A stretch of DNA of 5,813 nucleotides from Methylacidiphilum sp. (GTDB lineage: Bacteria > Verrucomicrobiota > Verrucomicrobiia > CAIQCK01): contig DYDC01000177.1 of the NCBI GenBank assembly GCA_020718125.1, positions 1 to 5,813 of the forward strand, written 5' to 3'. Shown here one piece after another: positions 1 through 5,813 of this stretch. Both the position numbers and the translations under genes were made by a program. The notes beneath the pieces are model-generated. The model saw only the letters and a program-made list of their open reading frames with translations, did not search any database and had not been told where the DNA came from. How positions within the stretch are numbered: position 1 is the stretch's first letter; each line of letters begins with the position of its first letter.

Positions 1-183
1 GCAGAGCATGCGCACGGCGACGTTTTCACAGGTGGCGCGCTCGATCTGCACCGCGATCCCCTTGAACCGCCCCTGAAACAAATGCCCCGCCCGCCGGTGC
101 CGCCGGTTAAACCACACACTGTAGCTCACGTTCACCCACTGCATCGCCCCGCTCAAGTTCGCCCGCGGCGTCTCCAGCAGGCG
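1..183 (-). pseudogene. RAYT / Y1-type transposase fragment (REP-associated tyrosine transposase)
   Basis: Read on the minus strand from about 183 down to 1, the frame stays open and gives LLETPRANLSGAMQWVNVSY followed by SVWFNRRHRRAGHLFQGRFK. This is the characteristic central block of RAYT (Transposase_IS200-like, Y1_Tnp) proteins: LLETP, M-W-N-SY, FNRRH, GHLFQGRF. These single-strand DNA transposases process REP-type hairpins. The Tyr encoded at 121-123 is a candidate for the catalytic tyrosine, but I cannot prove the alignment. The upstream part, including the HUH motif that normally precedes LLETP, is missing: homology stops at about 180, where sulfatase-like sequence on the other strand begins. 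After GRFKG (below about 58) the protein no longer resembles the usual RAYT C-terminus, so the 3' end may also be altered. The fragment runs off the window. I call it a truncated, inactive copy. Family assignment is confident; the exact breakpoint is approximate. Confidence 0.75.
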
Positions 184-359
184 CCGGCAAGGGCAAGAAA
201 GGCGGCAAACGCGGTCCGACCGCCGCCGAGCTTTACAACGTCGCCGACGACATCGGTGAAACGAAAAACCTCGCCGCGCAGCACCCGGAGATGGTGAAGG
301 AGATGACCGCGCCGCTCCAGCAGGTCCGCGAGCAGGGCCGCAGCCGGCCGAAGGACTGA
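180..359 (+). pseudogene. Sulfatase C-terminal fragment
   Basis: The frame ending at the TGA at 357-359 reads AELYNVADDIGETKNLAAQH, then PEMVKEMTAPLQQVREQGRS and RPKD. This is the standard C-terminus of arylsulfatase-family enzymes (ELYNL..D.GE..NLA..HPE.v..l...L...r..GRSRP). Such enzymes remove sulfate esters from polysaccharides or other sulfated substrates. Just before it lies a Gly/Lys-rich linker (GKGKKGGKRG). About 60 codons remain out of a usual 450-550. The formylglycine C/S-x-P-x-R active-site motif and metal ligands are absent, so the remnant cannot be active. The frame is open back to a stop at 108-110, but the DNA upstream of about 180 fits a RAYT transposase on the opposite strand. 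The preserved stop sits 13 bp from the stop of the convergent GH116 gene, so this end of the sulfatase gene seems to be in its original position. The sulfatase call rests on the C-terminal signature alone. Confidence 0.7.
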
Positions 360-372
360 CCACGCTGCGGGA

Positions 373-3258
373 CTACGGGAGCACCGTTACCTCGAAAACA
401 CGCCACGGCTCGGTGTTTGGCCCCTGCACGACGGGCTTCAACCGCAAATAGCGGGCTTGGTGCCGCGCCTCGGCCGGGTCCAGCAGTTTCCACTGTTTGC
501 CGTCCGCCGAAGACTCGATCGCCAGGCCGGGCGGCGAGGTCACGGCATTGACCGACTTGAAGCCCTCCATGCGCCCCAGGTCGAGCTGCCACCACAGGTC
601 AAGCGAGGCCGGGCCGGAGGATTCCCATCGCGTCTGCTCGTAACCGTCGAACGCGTCGTCGGCGTGATACAGTGTGTTCGTGTCCGACCCGATGGCGCTC
701 CACGACAGCGTCGGCAGTCCCTCGCGGCGGAAAGTAAATGCCTTGTGTTCGATGATCGGCGCGCGTGGCGCTTCAGGCACGAGCTTTTCCCGCCACGGCT
801 CCAAGTCGAGCACCGCGCCCGTGTCGGCCACAAATGGCGTCTTCAATTCGATCGGCTCGTCGTTCGCGTCGCGGCCGACCCGCTTGAAGACCATCGGCTC
901 GCCAAACCGGCGCAGCACCTTCAACCGGAAAACCTTCTTCACCGGCGCGTAGTCGAGCCAGAGCCACGCGCGCGGATAGAACAGCGGCAGGTGCAGTTCC
1001 GGCATCTCACGCGTCGTCCGTGGCGACATCCACAACGTCTGGCCCGGCACGTCCACGCTCGCGCCCGCCAACTGATGCGGCCACCACCAGCCGGCCACCG
1101 TGCTCATGTAACTGCCGCCGGGCTGCGGCGGGTCGTTCAGCGTCGGGCTGACGTTGAGGTAGGCGCCCCACGGGAGCTTGTAATAATGGTAGAGCATCTC
1201 GTAAACGCGCCAGCCAAGCTCCATCGCGTCGTCGGTGAACCCCTCGGCCAGCGCCATGCCGCCGAAGAATGTGTATTGGTAGGTGAACCAGTTCCGGTTG
1301 TTGTGCGCGCGCCCGTCCGGCGTGAACTCGTCCGCGATCGCCCACGGGCTGTTGCGGCCGTTGACCTGGAACAGCGACTCGATGCTCGTTCGCGCCTGCT
1401 CCCGCGTCGCCACGCGCGTCAGCCCTGCCATCCGCATCAGCCAGTCGCCCACGAGTTGCGGCGTGAACAACGTCTGCGCCAGCAGCCGGCGGTCGGGCAG
1501 GAAACATTTCGCGAAGAACTTCCCCGTCCAAAGCTGCTGCAGCCCGGCCCGCGCCCGTTCCAGCCGTTGCTGGCAGAGCGTGCGCGTGGCGTCGTCGCCC
1601 TGGACGCGGGCGATCTCCATTGCGCTCTGGAGCGCCGCGCAATACACGCTCGCGGTGAACACGAAGTTGCCGGCGTATTGCACGCCCGCGTCGTAGGTGG
1701 TGCCGCCCTCCGGCACGCCGTCGCCGTCGCGGTCGGCTGACGCGAGCCATTCCAACGCGCGTTTGATGCCGGGCCAGGACTTGTCCAGGAACTCTCGGTC
1801 GCCCGTCCAGCGGTAGGTCTTCAGCACCTGCCAGATATAGACCGCCGACAGGTCCGGCCAGCGCGTGATGCCGTAGAACACACGCGGGTCGCCAACGATC
1901 TGGTAGATGTTGCCGCAGAAGTGCGTCACTTCGCCGTCGGGTTGCTGGCAGCGGCGGAACAGTTCCAGCTCCGAGAACGACAGCTCCGGGAAGAACGTCG
2001 CGGCGAACACGTGCGCCACCGTGCGCTGGTCCATCGTGCCCAACGCGCCCTCCATCCACGACGGGTCCTCGTGCACCGAAAACTCGCCGACGCGCGTCAG
2101 CAGCGTGTTGGTGAACATCGGGTGTGTGCCGTTGAGGATCATCCGCTTCAGCCATTCGGGCAGGTTCGAGTCCAGCAACGGCTGACGCCACGCGGCGGTT
2201 TCCCGCGCCAGTCGCTCGTGCTGGGCAACCGCATACGCTGCAAGCGCGGCCGGATCGTTGAATGAGCGCTGGTAAAAGTGGCCTTGGACCTTGCCGTCCA
2301 TCGTCACGTGATTCGGCATCCACCAGACAAAGACGAAACGAACGCTCACCTTGGAGTTGGCGGGGACCGAAACCTTCCTGCAAATCGCGCCCGCCGTGGC
2401 CGGCGCAGCGGCGCCTTTCAACCCGCCGCTTGCCGCGAACTCGGCGGTCAGTTCGCGCCCGTCGCCTGCCGCGTCCCAACCACGCACAGTCGTTGGCCCG
2501 TCGCTCAGCAGCCAATACTCGCCGGAAGAATTGAGCTTCATGCCCTCGAAGCTCTTCGTGGAGAAAAACCGCAGGCCGGTCAGGGGCGTGTCTTTCACCT
2601 CTGCCGGCTCGACGCGGTTGCCCTCCTGCTCGCGCCACGTCCGGTGATCCCCGTGCACCTGATAGCCGCCGCAGCCGATCAGGTGTTCCAGCGAGAACAT
2701 CAGCGACACCTCCTGCGGCTGCGCGTTGGTGTTCTCCAGCGTGAACTCAAAGAACGCCACCGGCAGGCTGGAATCCTTCGCATCGTGTGGCACCAGTGGC
2801 GACCACGCCCGCAGGGCGACGCCCACCGGCAGCGCCGGGTCATGAAACGTCGCGTCCACAAACGGAAACTGCCCGCGATACGCCACGCGTTCCACCTGTG
2901 TGACACCGGGCAATTCATGTTCGCGGAAACCAAAGCGCAGCCAGCGTGTCGCCTCGCCGGCGCGAACGGCCAGAAACGTCCCGCGCACCGGTTTCCAAGG
3001 ATGATCCCAGCACGACTCGTCCCAGTTGTGATTGATGGAAAAACGGGAGAACCAGCCGCACGGCAGCACTTCAAACCGCCCACAGCCAATCCCGCCAAGC
3101 GGCACGCCGTTCTGCCATTGGCCGTTGTGGATGATGCCTGTGGTCTCGTCGAGTCCCTGCTCGACGGCGCTCGCGGCGCCACAGGCGAACCCGCCCGCGC
3201 ACACACACAGCGCTGCAATGCACCACTTCCAGAAAACATTCAGGATCATCCGCATCAT
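373..3258 (-). CDS. Secreted GH116 (GBA2-like) glycoside hydrolase with C-terminal discoidin domain
   Basis: This encodes about 961 residues. I chose the ATG at 3258 because the frame upstream offers only a TTG (3294) with no ribosome site; ATGs at 3255 and 3249 are equally possible. No start has a clear Shine-Dalgarno. Residues 1-31 form a Sec signal peptide: a short basic start, a hydrophobic core and cleavage after GAASA, so the enzyme is probably exported. Next comes the GH116 N-terminal domain with GVPLGGIGCG at about 51-60, then the (alpha/alpha)6 catalytic domain. By alignment from memory to human GBA2 (LEG...TYD, E527 and D677), the nucleophile is Glu403 in WMEGALGTMD and the acid/base is Asp523 in GGTTYDAG; both are present. 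Residues ~850-961 look like an F5/8 type C (discoidin) domain (DDAFDG..TRW, WWQLDLG, SSADGKQW, ARYLRL). Family members cleave beta-glucosides, beta-xylosides or N-acetylglucosaminides; which one applies here cannot be read from sequence. The gene stands alone, convergent with a sulfatase remnant and divergent from a ROK remnant. Confidence 0.9.
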   Translation of the reverse strand: MMRMILNVFWKWCIAALCVCAGGFACGAASAVEQGLDETTGIIHNGQWQNGVPLGGIGCGRFEVLPCGWFSRFSINHNWDESCWDHPWKPVRGTFLAVRAGEATRWLRFGFREHELPGVTQVERVAYRGQFPFVDATFHDPALPVGVALRAWSPLVPHDAKDSSLPVAFFEFTLENTNAQPQEVSLMFSLEHLIGCGGYQVHGDHRTWREQEGNRVEPAEVKDTPLTGLRFFSTKSFEGMKLNSSGEYWLLSDGPTTVRGWDAAGDGRELTAEFAASGGLKGAAAPATAGAICRKVSVPANSKVSVRFVFVWWMPNHVTMDGKVQGHFYQRSFNDPAALAAYAVAQHERLARETAAWRQPLLDSNLPEWLKRMILNGTHPMFTNTLLTRVGEFSVHEDPSWMEGALGTMDQRTVAHVFAATFFPELSFSELELFRRCQQPDGEVTHFCGNIYQIVGDPRVFYGITRWPDLSAVYIWQVLKTYRWTGDREFLDKSWPGIKRALEWLASADRDGDGVPEGGTTYDAGVQYAGNFVFTASVYCAALQSAMEIARVQGDDATRTLCQQRLERARAGLQQLWTGKFFAKCFLPDRRLLAQTLFTPQLVGDWLMRMAGLTRVATREQARTSIESLFQVNGRNSPWAIADEFTPDGRAHNNRNWFTYQYTFFGGMALAEGFTDDAMELGWRVYEMLYHYYKLPWGAYLNVSPTLNDPPQPGGSYMSTVAGWWWPHQLAGASVDVPGQTLWMSPRTTREMPELHLPLFYPRAWLWLDYAPVKKVFRLKVLRRFGEPMVFKRVGRDANDEPIELKTPFVADTGAVLDLEPWREKLVPEAPRAPIIEHKAFTFRREGLPTLSWSAIGSDTNTLYHADDAFDGYEQTRWESSGPASLDLWWQLDLGRMEGFKSVNAVTSPPGLAIESSADGKQWKLLDPAEARHQARYLRLKPVVQGPNTEPWRVFEVTVLP

Positions 3259-3379
3259 GGCCGCACACGCTAACACACACGCTCTCGCAGGCAATCCGAA
3301 TCAACGGTTGAAGTGCGCCGCGGTTTGACGCAGTTTCCCGCCGGTTCATCAATGGCCATGCCGCTGGCGCTGGCGTCCG

Positions 3380-3691
3380 GGCCGCGGCGTCAATGGCAAG
3401 GAAGTCTTCGCGCTCGCAGCGGCCGGCGACGCGGTTGCGCAGCGCGTGCTCGACGGCGTCATCGAGGACCTCGCCCACGGCCTCGGCGTTGCGATTGGGT
3501 TGCTGAACCCGGCGCTGATCATCATCGGCGGCGGCCTCAGCGAAGCGCCAGCAGGACAGCTCCTCGAACGTCTGCGCCGCGCCGTGCCGCGTTACCGTCT
3601 CGCGGAAGCCGCCGCGAAGCTGCGCATCGAGCCGGCGCGGTGGCGCCGCGACGCAGGCGCGATGGGCGCGGTGGCGCTGGCGATGACGTAA
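3380..3691 (+). pseudogene. ROK-family kinase/regulator, C-terminal remnant
   Basis: The frame ending at the TAA at 3689-3691 reads GVNGKEVFALAAAGDAVAQR, then LLNPALIIIGGGLSEA and, near the end, DAGAMGAVALAM. These are hallmarks of the C-terminal third of ROK proteins (glucokinase, fructokinase and NagC/XylR-type repressors): the K-EVF-LA-GD helix, NP..IIIGGG and DAG..GA..LA. The N-terminal DxGxT phosphate loop, the ExGH motif and the CxCGxxGCxE zinc site are all missing. The frame is open back to the stop at 3326-3328, but nothing before about 3380 resembles ROK. About 100 of a usual ~300 residues remain. A GTG at 3446 could start an 81-residue product, but it lies inside a conserved helix and is unlikely to make a functional protein. 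The remnant starts only ~120 bp from the head of the divergent GH116 gene, suggesting its front half was lost in a rearrangement there. Confidence 0.75.
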
Positions 3692-3693
3692 GA

Positions 3694-3711
3694 CGGGCAT
3701 GGGCATGCCCG
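3694..3711 (+). terminator. GC-rich hairpin after the ROK remnant (possible terminator)
   Basis: CGGGCAT (3694-3700) and ATGCCCG (3705-3711) pair perfectly around a GGGC tetraloop. This gives a 7-bp stem starting two bases after the ROK stop codon. No T-run follows, so it does not meet the intrinsic terminator rule. It may still end or stabilise the upstream transcript and separate it from the downstream BMC operon. Confidence 0.3.
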
Positions 3712-3714
3712 GCA

Positions 3715-3743
3715 TTGAACTCTGGCGCGTCTCCCGTTAGCAT
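3715..3743 (+). promoter_or_regulatory. Candidate sigma70-type promoter for the BMC redox operon
   Basis: TTGAAC (3715-3720) and TAGCAT (3738-3743) each match the -35 and -10 consensus at four of six positions, with an ideal 17-base spacer. The expected transcription start, about 3750, lies right at the ATG at 3752. The mRNA would be almost leaderless, which agrees with the absence of any Shine-Dalgarno before that ATG. The match is modest and could be chance in a GC-rich genome. Confidence 0.3.
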
Positions 3744-3751
3744 CCTCTGCC

Positions 3752-5065
3752 ATGACCTTGGTTGAAAAAGTCAAACAAGCCGGCGTGGTGGGCGCAGGCG
3801 GCGGCGGTTTCCCCGCCCACGTCAAGCTAGCCGGCAAAGCCGACACCGTCATTGCCAACGGCGCGGAGTGCGAGCCGCTGCTCCACAAAGACGCCGCCGT
3901 CATGCAACACATGGCCGCAGAGGTCGTCGCGGGCGTGCAGCTCGTCATGCAGGCGGTCGGCGCCAAGGACGGTGTTGTCGGCATCAAGGCGAAAAAGAAG
4001 GAAGCCGTTGCGGCCATTGAGGCGGCTTGCAAGGGCACGCCGGTCCGCGTGCAGTTGCTCGGCGACTACTATCCCGCCGGCGACGAATACGAACTGGTCC
4101 ACGCCGTCACCGGCCGCCTCATCCCGCCCCAAGGCATCCCGCTCCAGATTGGCGCGGTTGTCAATAATGTCGAGACGCTCGCCAATATCGCCGCCGCCGC
4201 CAAAGGCGCGCCAGTCACGCAGAAGACCATCACGCTGGCCGGCGCCGTCAAGAATCCCGTCACGCTCACCGTGCCCGTCGGCACCATGTTCCGCGACGCA
4301 ATCGAGGCCGCCGGCGGACTCGCCACCAACGATCCCGTGCTCTGTGTAGGCGGGTTGATGATGGGCCAGACCACCGACGACCTCGACACGCCCATCGTCA
4401 AGACGACCACCGGCGCAGTCATCCTGCCGCGCGACCATTTCGTCATCGAGCGCAAGCTCAAGCCCGCGCCTGTGCAGGCCCGCATCGGCAAGTCGGCCTG
4501 CGACCAGTGCCGCTACTGCACCGAGTTCTGCCCGCGCTACCTGCTCGGCTACGCCGTCGAGCCGCACCAGGTCATGCGCAGCCTGGCGTTCACCGCCACC
4601 GACAAGAAGTATTGGAACCAGATGGCCTCCAACTGTTGCGCCTGCGGCCTCTGCACACTCTACGCCTGCCCGGAGTCGTTGTTCCCGAAGGAAGCCTGCG
4701 ACGCTTCCAAGGCCGAGATGCGCGCCGCCAACATCAAGTGGACCGGTCCCGCGCCAACGCGGCCCCACCCACTACACGACGGCCGGCGCGTCCCGATCAA
4801 GATGCTGATGCAGAAGCTCGCCATTGAGAAGTATGACTCGCCCGCGCCGCTCCGCGACATCGAGGTCAAGCCGCGCCGGCTCGTCCTGCCGCTCAAACAA
4901 TCCGCCGGCGCGCCAAACAAACCGCTCGTGAAAAAAGGCGACAAGGTCAAGGCCGGCCAGCCGCTCGGCACGCTCGGCGAGAAAGACCTCGGCGCGATCC
5001 TGCACGCCCCCGTCGCGGCCACCGTTGCCGGCGTGACCCAGGACCGCATCATTTTGACAAGGTGA
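3752..5065 (+). CDS. pduS: PduS-like microcompartment electron-transfer flavoprotein (RnfC family)
   Basis: The 437-residue protein has the domain order of PduS, the cobalamin reductase of propanediol microcompartments. An RnfC/complex I 51-kDa-type nucleotide and flavin domain opens it, with GAGGGGFPAHVK at 14-25 and NGAECEP at 36-42. An SLBB-type domain follows at about 157-206 (AGAVKNP, then GGLMMG). Two ferredoxin-type [4Fe-4S] motifs come next: Cys250, 253, 256 and 260 (CDQCRYCTEFCP), and Cys295, 298, 301 and 306 (CACGLCTLYACP, with an extra Cys296). A C-terminal barrel-sandwich (lipoyl-like) domain spans about 372-437 (VKKGDKVKAGQPLG...LHAPVAATV). In the known system PduS uses NADH, FMN and its clusters to reduce cob(III)alamin to cob(II)alamin and binds PduT in the shell. 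Whether the target here is cobalamin is unknown: no B12-dependent enzyme is in the window. All cluster ligands are intact. No Shine-Dalgarno precedes the ATG. The gene is linked to the downstream shell gene with only 2 bp between stop and start. Confidence 0.88.
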   Translation: MTLVEKVKQAGVVGAGGGGFPAHVKLAGKADTVIANGAECEPLLHKDAAVMQHMAAEVVAGVQLVMQAVGAKDGVVGIKAKKKEAVAAIEAACKGTPVRVQLLGDYYPAGDEYELVHAVTGRLIPPQGIPLQIGAVVNNVETLANIAAAAKGAPVTQKTITLAGAVKNPVTLTVPVGTMFRDAIEAAGGLATNDPVLCVGGLMMGQTTDDLDTPIVKTTTGAVILPRDHFVIERKLKPAPVQARIGKSACDQCRYCTEFCPRYLLGYAVEPHQVMRSLAFTATDKKYWNQMASNCCACGLCTLYACPESLFPKEACDASKAEMRAANIKWTGPAPTRPHPLHDGRRVPIKMLMQKLAIEKYDSPAPLRDIEVKPRRLVLPLKQSAGAPNKPLVKKGDKVKAGQPLGTLGEKDLGAILHAPVAATVAGVTQDRIILTR

Positions 5066-5067
5066 TC
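5060..5067 (+). promoter_or_regulatory. Strong ribosome binding site of the BMC-T gene, overlapping the pduS stop
   Basis: AGGTGATC is an uninterrupted eight-base complement to the conserved 16S rRNA 3' tail (GATCACCT). It lies directly before the ATG at 5068, with the AGG core five bases from it. It includes the TGA stop of the upstream gene (5063-5065), so translation of the two genes is probably coupled. It favours ATG 5068 over the overlapping GTG at 5062. Confidence 0.6.
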
Positions 5068-5619
5068 ATGAACCAGAAATCCATCGGCATCATCGAACTC
5101 TCCAGCGTCGCCGCCGGCTTTGCGGTGGCCGACGCGATGCTCAAGGCCGCCAACGTCCAGATCGTGCTCTCCCGCAGCATCTGCTCCGGCAAATACATGG
5201 TCGTCATCGCCGGCGATGTCGCCGCCGTCGAGAGCGCCGTCGCTGCCGGCGCCACGGTCGCCAACGGCTGCATCATTGACCAGTTCGTCTTCCCCAATCC
5301 CCACCCCGACGTCATCGCCGCGCTGGGCCGCTCCCAAGCGCCCGCCCCCGGCGGCGCGTTGGGCATCATCGAGTCGTTCAACGTCGGCTCGCTGCTCGAA
5401 GCCGCCGACGTCGCCGCCAAGGCCGCGCACGTGCAGTTGCTGGAAATCCGGCTGGCAATGGCGCTCGGCGGCAAGGCGTTCTGCACCATGACCGGCGACG
5501 TCGCCGCCGTGCAGGCCGCCGTGCAGGCCGGCAAACAAGTCATTGCCGAGCGCGGCGTGCTGGTCAACGCGGTGGTCATCTCCCGCCCGCACCCCGACGC
5601 GTATCGCGAGGTGGTGTGA
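5068..5619 (+). CDS. pduT: PduT-like tandem-domain BMC shell protein (BMC-T) with Fe-S pore cysteine
   Basis: The 183-residue protein has two consecutive BMC (Pfam BMC) domains, about 4-85 and 95-180. Each starts with the GIIE signature (IGIIELSS and LGIIESFN) and contains a GDVAAV turn. The repeats are visible in the DNA as near-identical stretches around 5211 and 5494. Tandem BMC proteins form pseudo-hexameric trimers that tile the facets of protein-shelled microcompartments. Cys39, in RSICSGKY, matches the position of Cys38 in KTICPGKF of enterobacterial PduT. There, three such cysteines bind one [4Fe-4S] cluster at the trimer pore. This supports a PduT-type, electron-conducting shell protein rather than a gated metabolite-pore BMC-T. 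PduS and PduT are adjacent in that order in classic pdu operons and interact, so the present pair probably works as one redox port through a shell. No hexameric shell, pentameric vertex or enzyme gene is in view. The start is set by the strong ribosome site at 5060-5067; a GTG at 5062 would add two residues. Confidence 0.9.
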   Translation: MNQKSIGIIELSSVAAGFAVADAMLKAANVQIVLSRSICSGKYMVVIAGDVAAVESAVAAGATVANGCIIDQFVFPNPHPDVIAALGRSQAPAPGGALGIIESFNVGSLLEAADVAAKAAHVQLLEIRLAMALGGKAFCTMTGDVAAVQAAVQAGKQVIAERGVLVNAVVISRPHPDAYREVV

Positions 5620-5654
5620 GCGCGAGCGGCCGTTGATTCGCGCCAACGGGAGGT

Positions 5655-5679
5655 GTCCGACGCCGACCGGCTGTCGGGC
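5655..5679 (+). terminator. Hairpin downstream of the BMC operon (possible terminator)
   Basis: GTCCGAC (5655-5661) pairs with GTCGGGC (5673-5679), seven pairs including one G-T. Inside it GCC (5662-5664) pairs with GGC (5669-5671), leaving a GACC loop and one bulged T. This stable structure begins 36 bases after the BMC-T stop. No T-run follows, so it may be a rho-dependent or processing-stabilised 3' end rather than a classic terminator. Confidence 0.35.
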
Positions 5680-5692
5680 TACGGACTTCGCG

Positions 5693-5755
5693 TCACCGCT
5701 TTTCTTCGCGCCGGCCCAGCCGGTTGCTGGTCAGCCAGAGCGGCACCCCAAGGAG
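5693..5755 (-). pseudogene. Possible C-terminal tail of an unidentified minus-strand gene
   Basis: On the minus strand, 5755 down to a TGA at 5693-5695 reads LLGVPLWLTSNRLGRREEKR then stop. The hydrophobic stretch followed by an arginine- and lysine-rich end looks like the cytoplasmic tail of a membrane protein, and its stop would be convergent with the BMC operon. An in-frame TGA sits just beyond, at about 5759-5761, where a RAYT-like repeat motif begins, so the rest of the gene would have been cut off there. Twenty codons are too few for any assignment, and this may be chance. Confidence 0.18.
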
Positions 5756-5790
5756 TGATCAGGGTCAGGTCTCAACATCAGACATTTAGC
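5756..5790. repeat. Candidate RAYT-associated repeat end
   Basis: The stretch contains AGGGTCAGGTCTCAACATCA followed by GACATTT. It is noticeably less GC-rich than the rest of the window. It resembles, from memory, the GGGTCAGGTCT...ACATT sequences often found beside RAYT transposase genes. TCAGG is repeated in tandem, and GTCT (5769-5772) can pair with AGAC (5780-5783). No transposase is coded in the remaining bases of the window. Resemblance is recalled, not computed. Confidence 0.3.
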
Positions 5791-5813
5791 TTGCGTTGAA
5801 GCGGCTGGCGGCG

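Noticed and set aside
457..1740. Long plus-strand open frame of 427 codons opposite GH116 (and a similar one at 2278-3273)
   Set aside because: Antisense shadow of the GH116 gene; the composition is Arg/His/Gln-rich with no recognisable motif.
1007..2638. Long minus-strand open frame of 543 codons inside the GH116 region
   Set aside because: It is Arg/Gly/Ala-rich, low-complexity translation typical of a shifted frame in GC-rich DNA. The overlapping GH116 frame has clear domains and catalytic motifs.
3197..3282. CA-rich runs near the GH116 start
   Set aside because: Too short and imperfect to be a microsatellite; partly codes for the Val/Cys-rich signal peptide.
3259..3294. TTG start giving a 973-residue GH116 protein
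   Set aside because: No ribosome site precedes it, and it adds 12 residues before a signal peptide that is well formed from the ATGs at 3258-3249.
3827..4768. Minus-strand open frame of 313 codons opposite the PduS-like gene
   Set aside because: Gly/Asp/Val-rich shadow frame opposite a gene with intact Fe-S and flavin motifs.
5711..5730. Competing small hairpins: CCGGC/GCCGG (5711-5723) and CCAGC/GCTGG (5716-5730)
   Set aside because: Stems are only 5 bp and expected by chance at this GC content; no T-run follows. A REP unit cannot be claimed without other copies.
5750..5760. AAGGAGTGATC, close to the Shine-Dalgarno/anti-16S sequence
   Set aside because: No start codon with a supported open frame follows within a useful distance.

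Overview
The window is GC-rich bacterial DNA. It carries three intact genes and several gene remnants. A secreted GH116 glycosidase, a sulfatase tail, a REP-associated (Y1) transposase piece and bacterial microcompartment genes together suggest a polysaccharide-degrading member of the Planctomycetes-Verrucomicrobia group. This is inferred from gene content and style; no rRNA or other phylogenetic marker is present.

Left edge (1-359): a minus-strand piece of a RAYT/Y1 transposase runs off the window edge. It abuts, near position 180, the plus-strand last ~60 codons of a sulfatase. Both have lost their 5' halves, so this is a rearrangement junction. Centre-left (373-3258, minus): a complete, probably exported GH116 (GBA2-like) glycoside hydrolase with a C-terminal discoidin (F5/8 type C) domain and both expected catalytic acids. 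Its stop lies 13 bp from the sulfatase stop, tail to tail. Middle (about 3380-3691, plus): the C-terminal third of a ROK-family sugar kinase or regulator, without its N-terminal ATPase half. A GC hairpin follows.

Right (3752-5619, plus): a tight two-gene operon. The first gene encodes a PduS-like flavin/iron-sulfur oxidoreductase with two [4Fe-4S] motifs. The second encodes a PduT-like tandem-domain BMC shell protein with the cysteine that, in PduT, holds a [4Fe-4S] cluster in the shell pore. Together they look like an electron conduit: PduS-type protein on the luminal face, PduT-type trimer carrying electrons across the shell. No other shell protein, signature enzyme or cofactor gene is in view. 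The pair is flanked by a kinase remnant and a gene-free tail, so it appears to be an orphan or satellite BMC redox module.

Right edge (5620-5813): no gene is supported. There is a strong hairpin after the BMC gene, a possible ~20-codon minus-strand gene tail, and a motif resembling sequence I associate with RAYT elements. The whole segment looks like a mosaic of intact cassettes separated by headless gene remnants.
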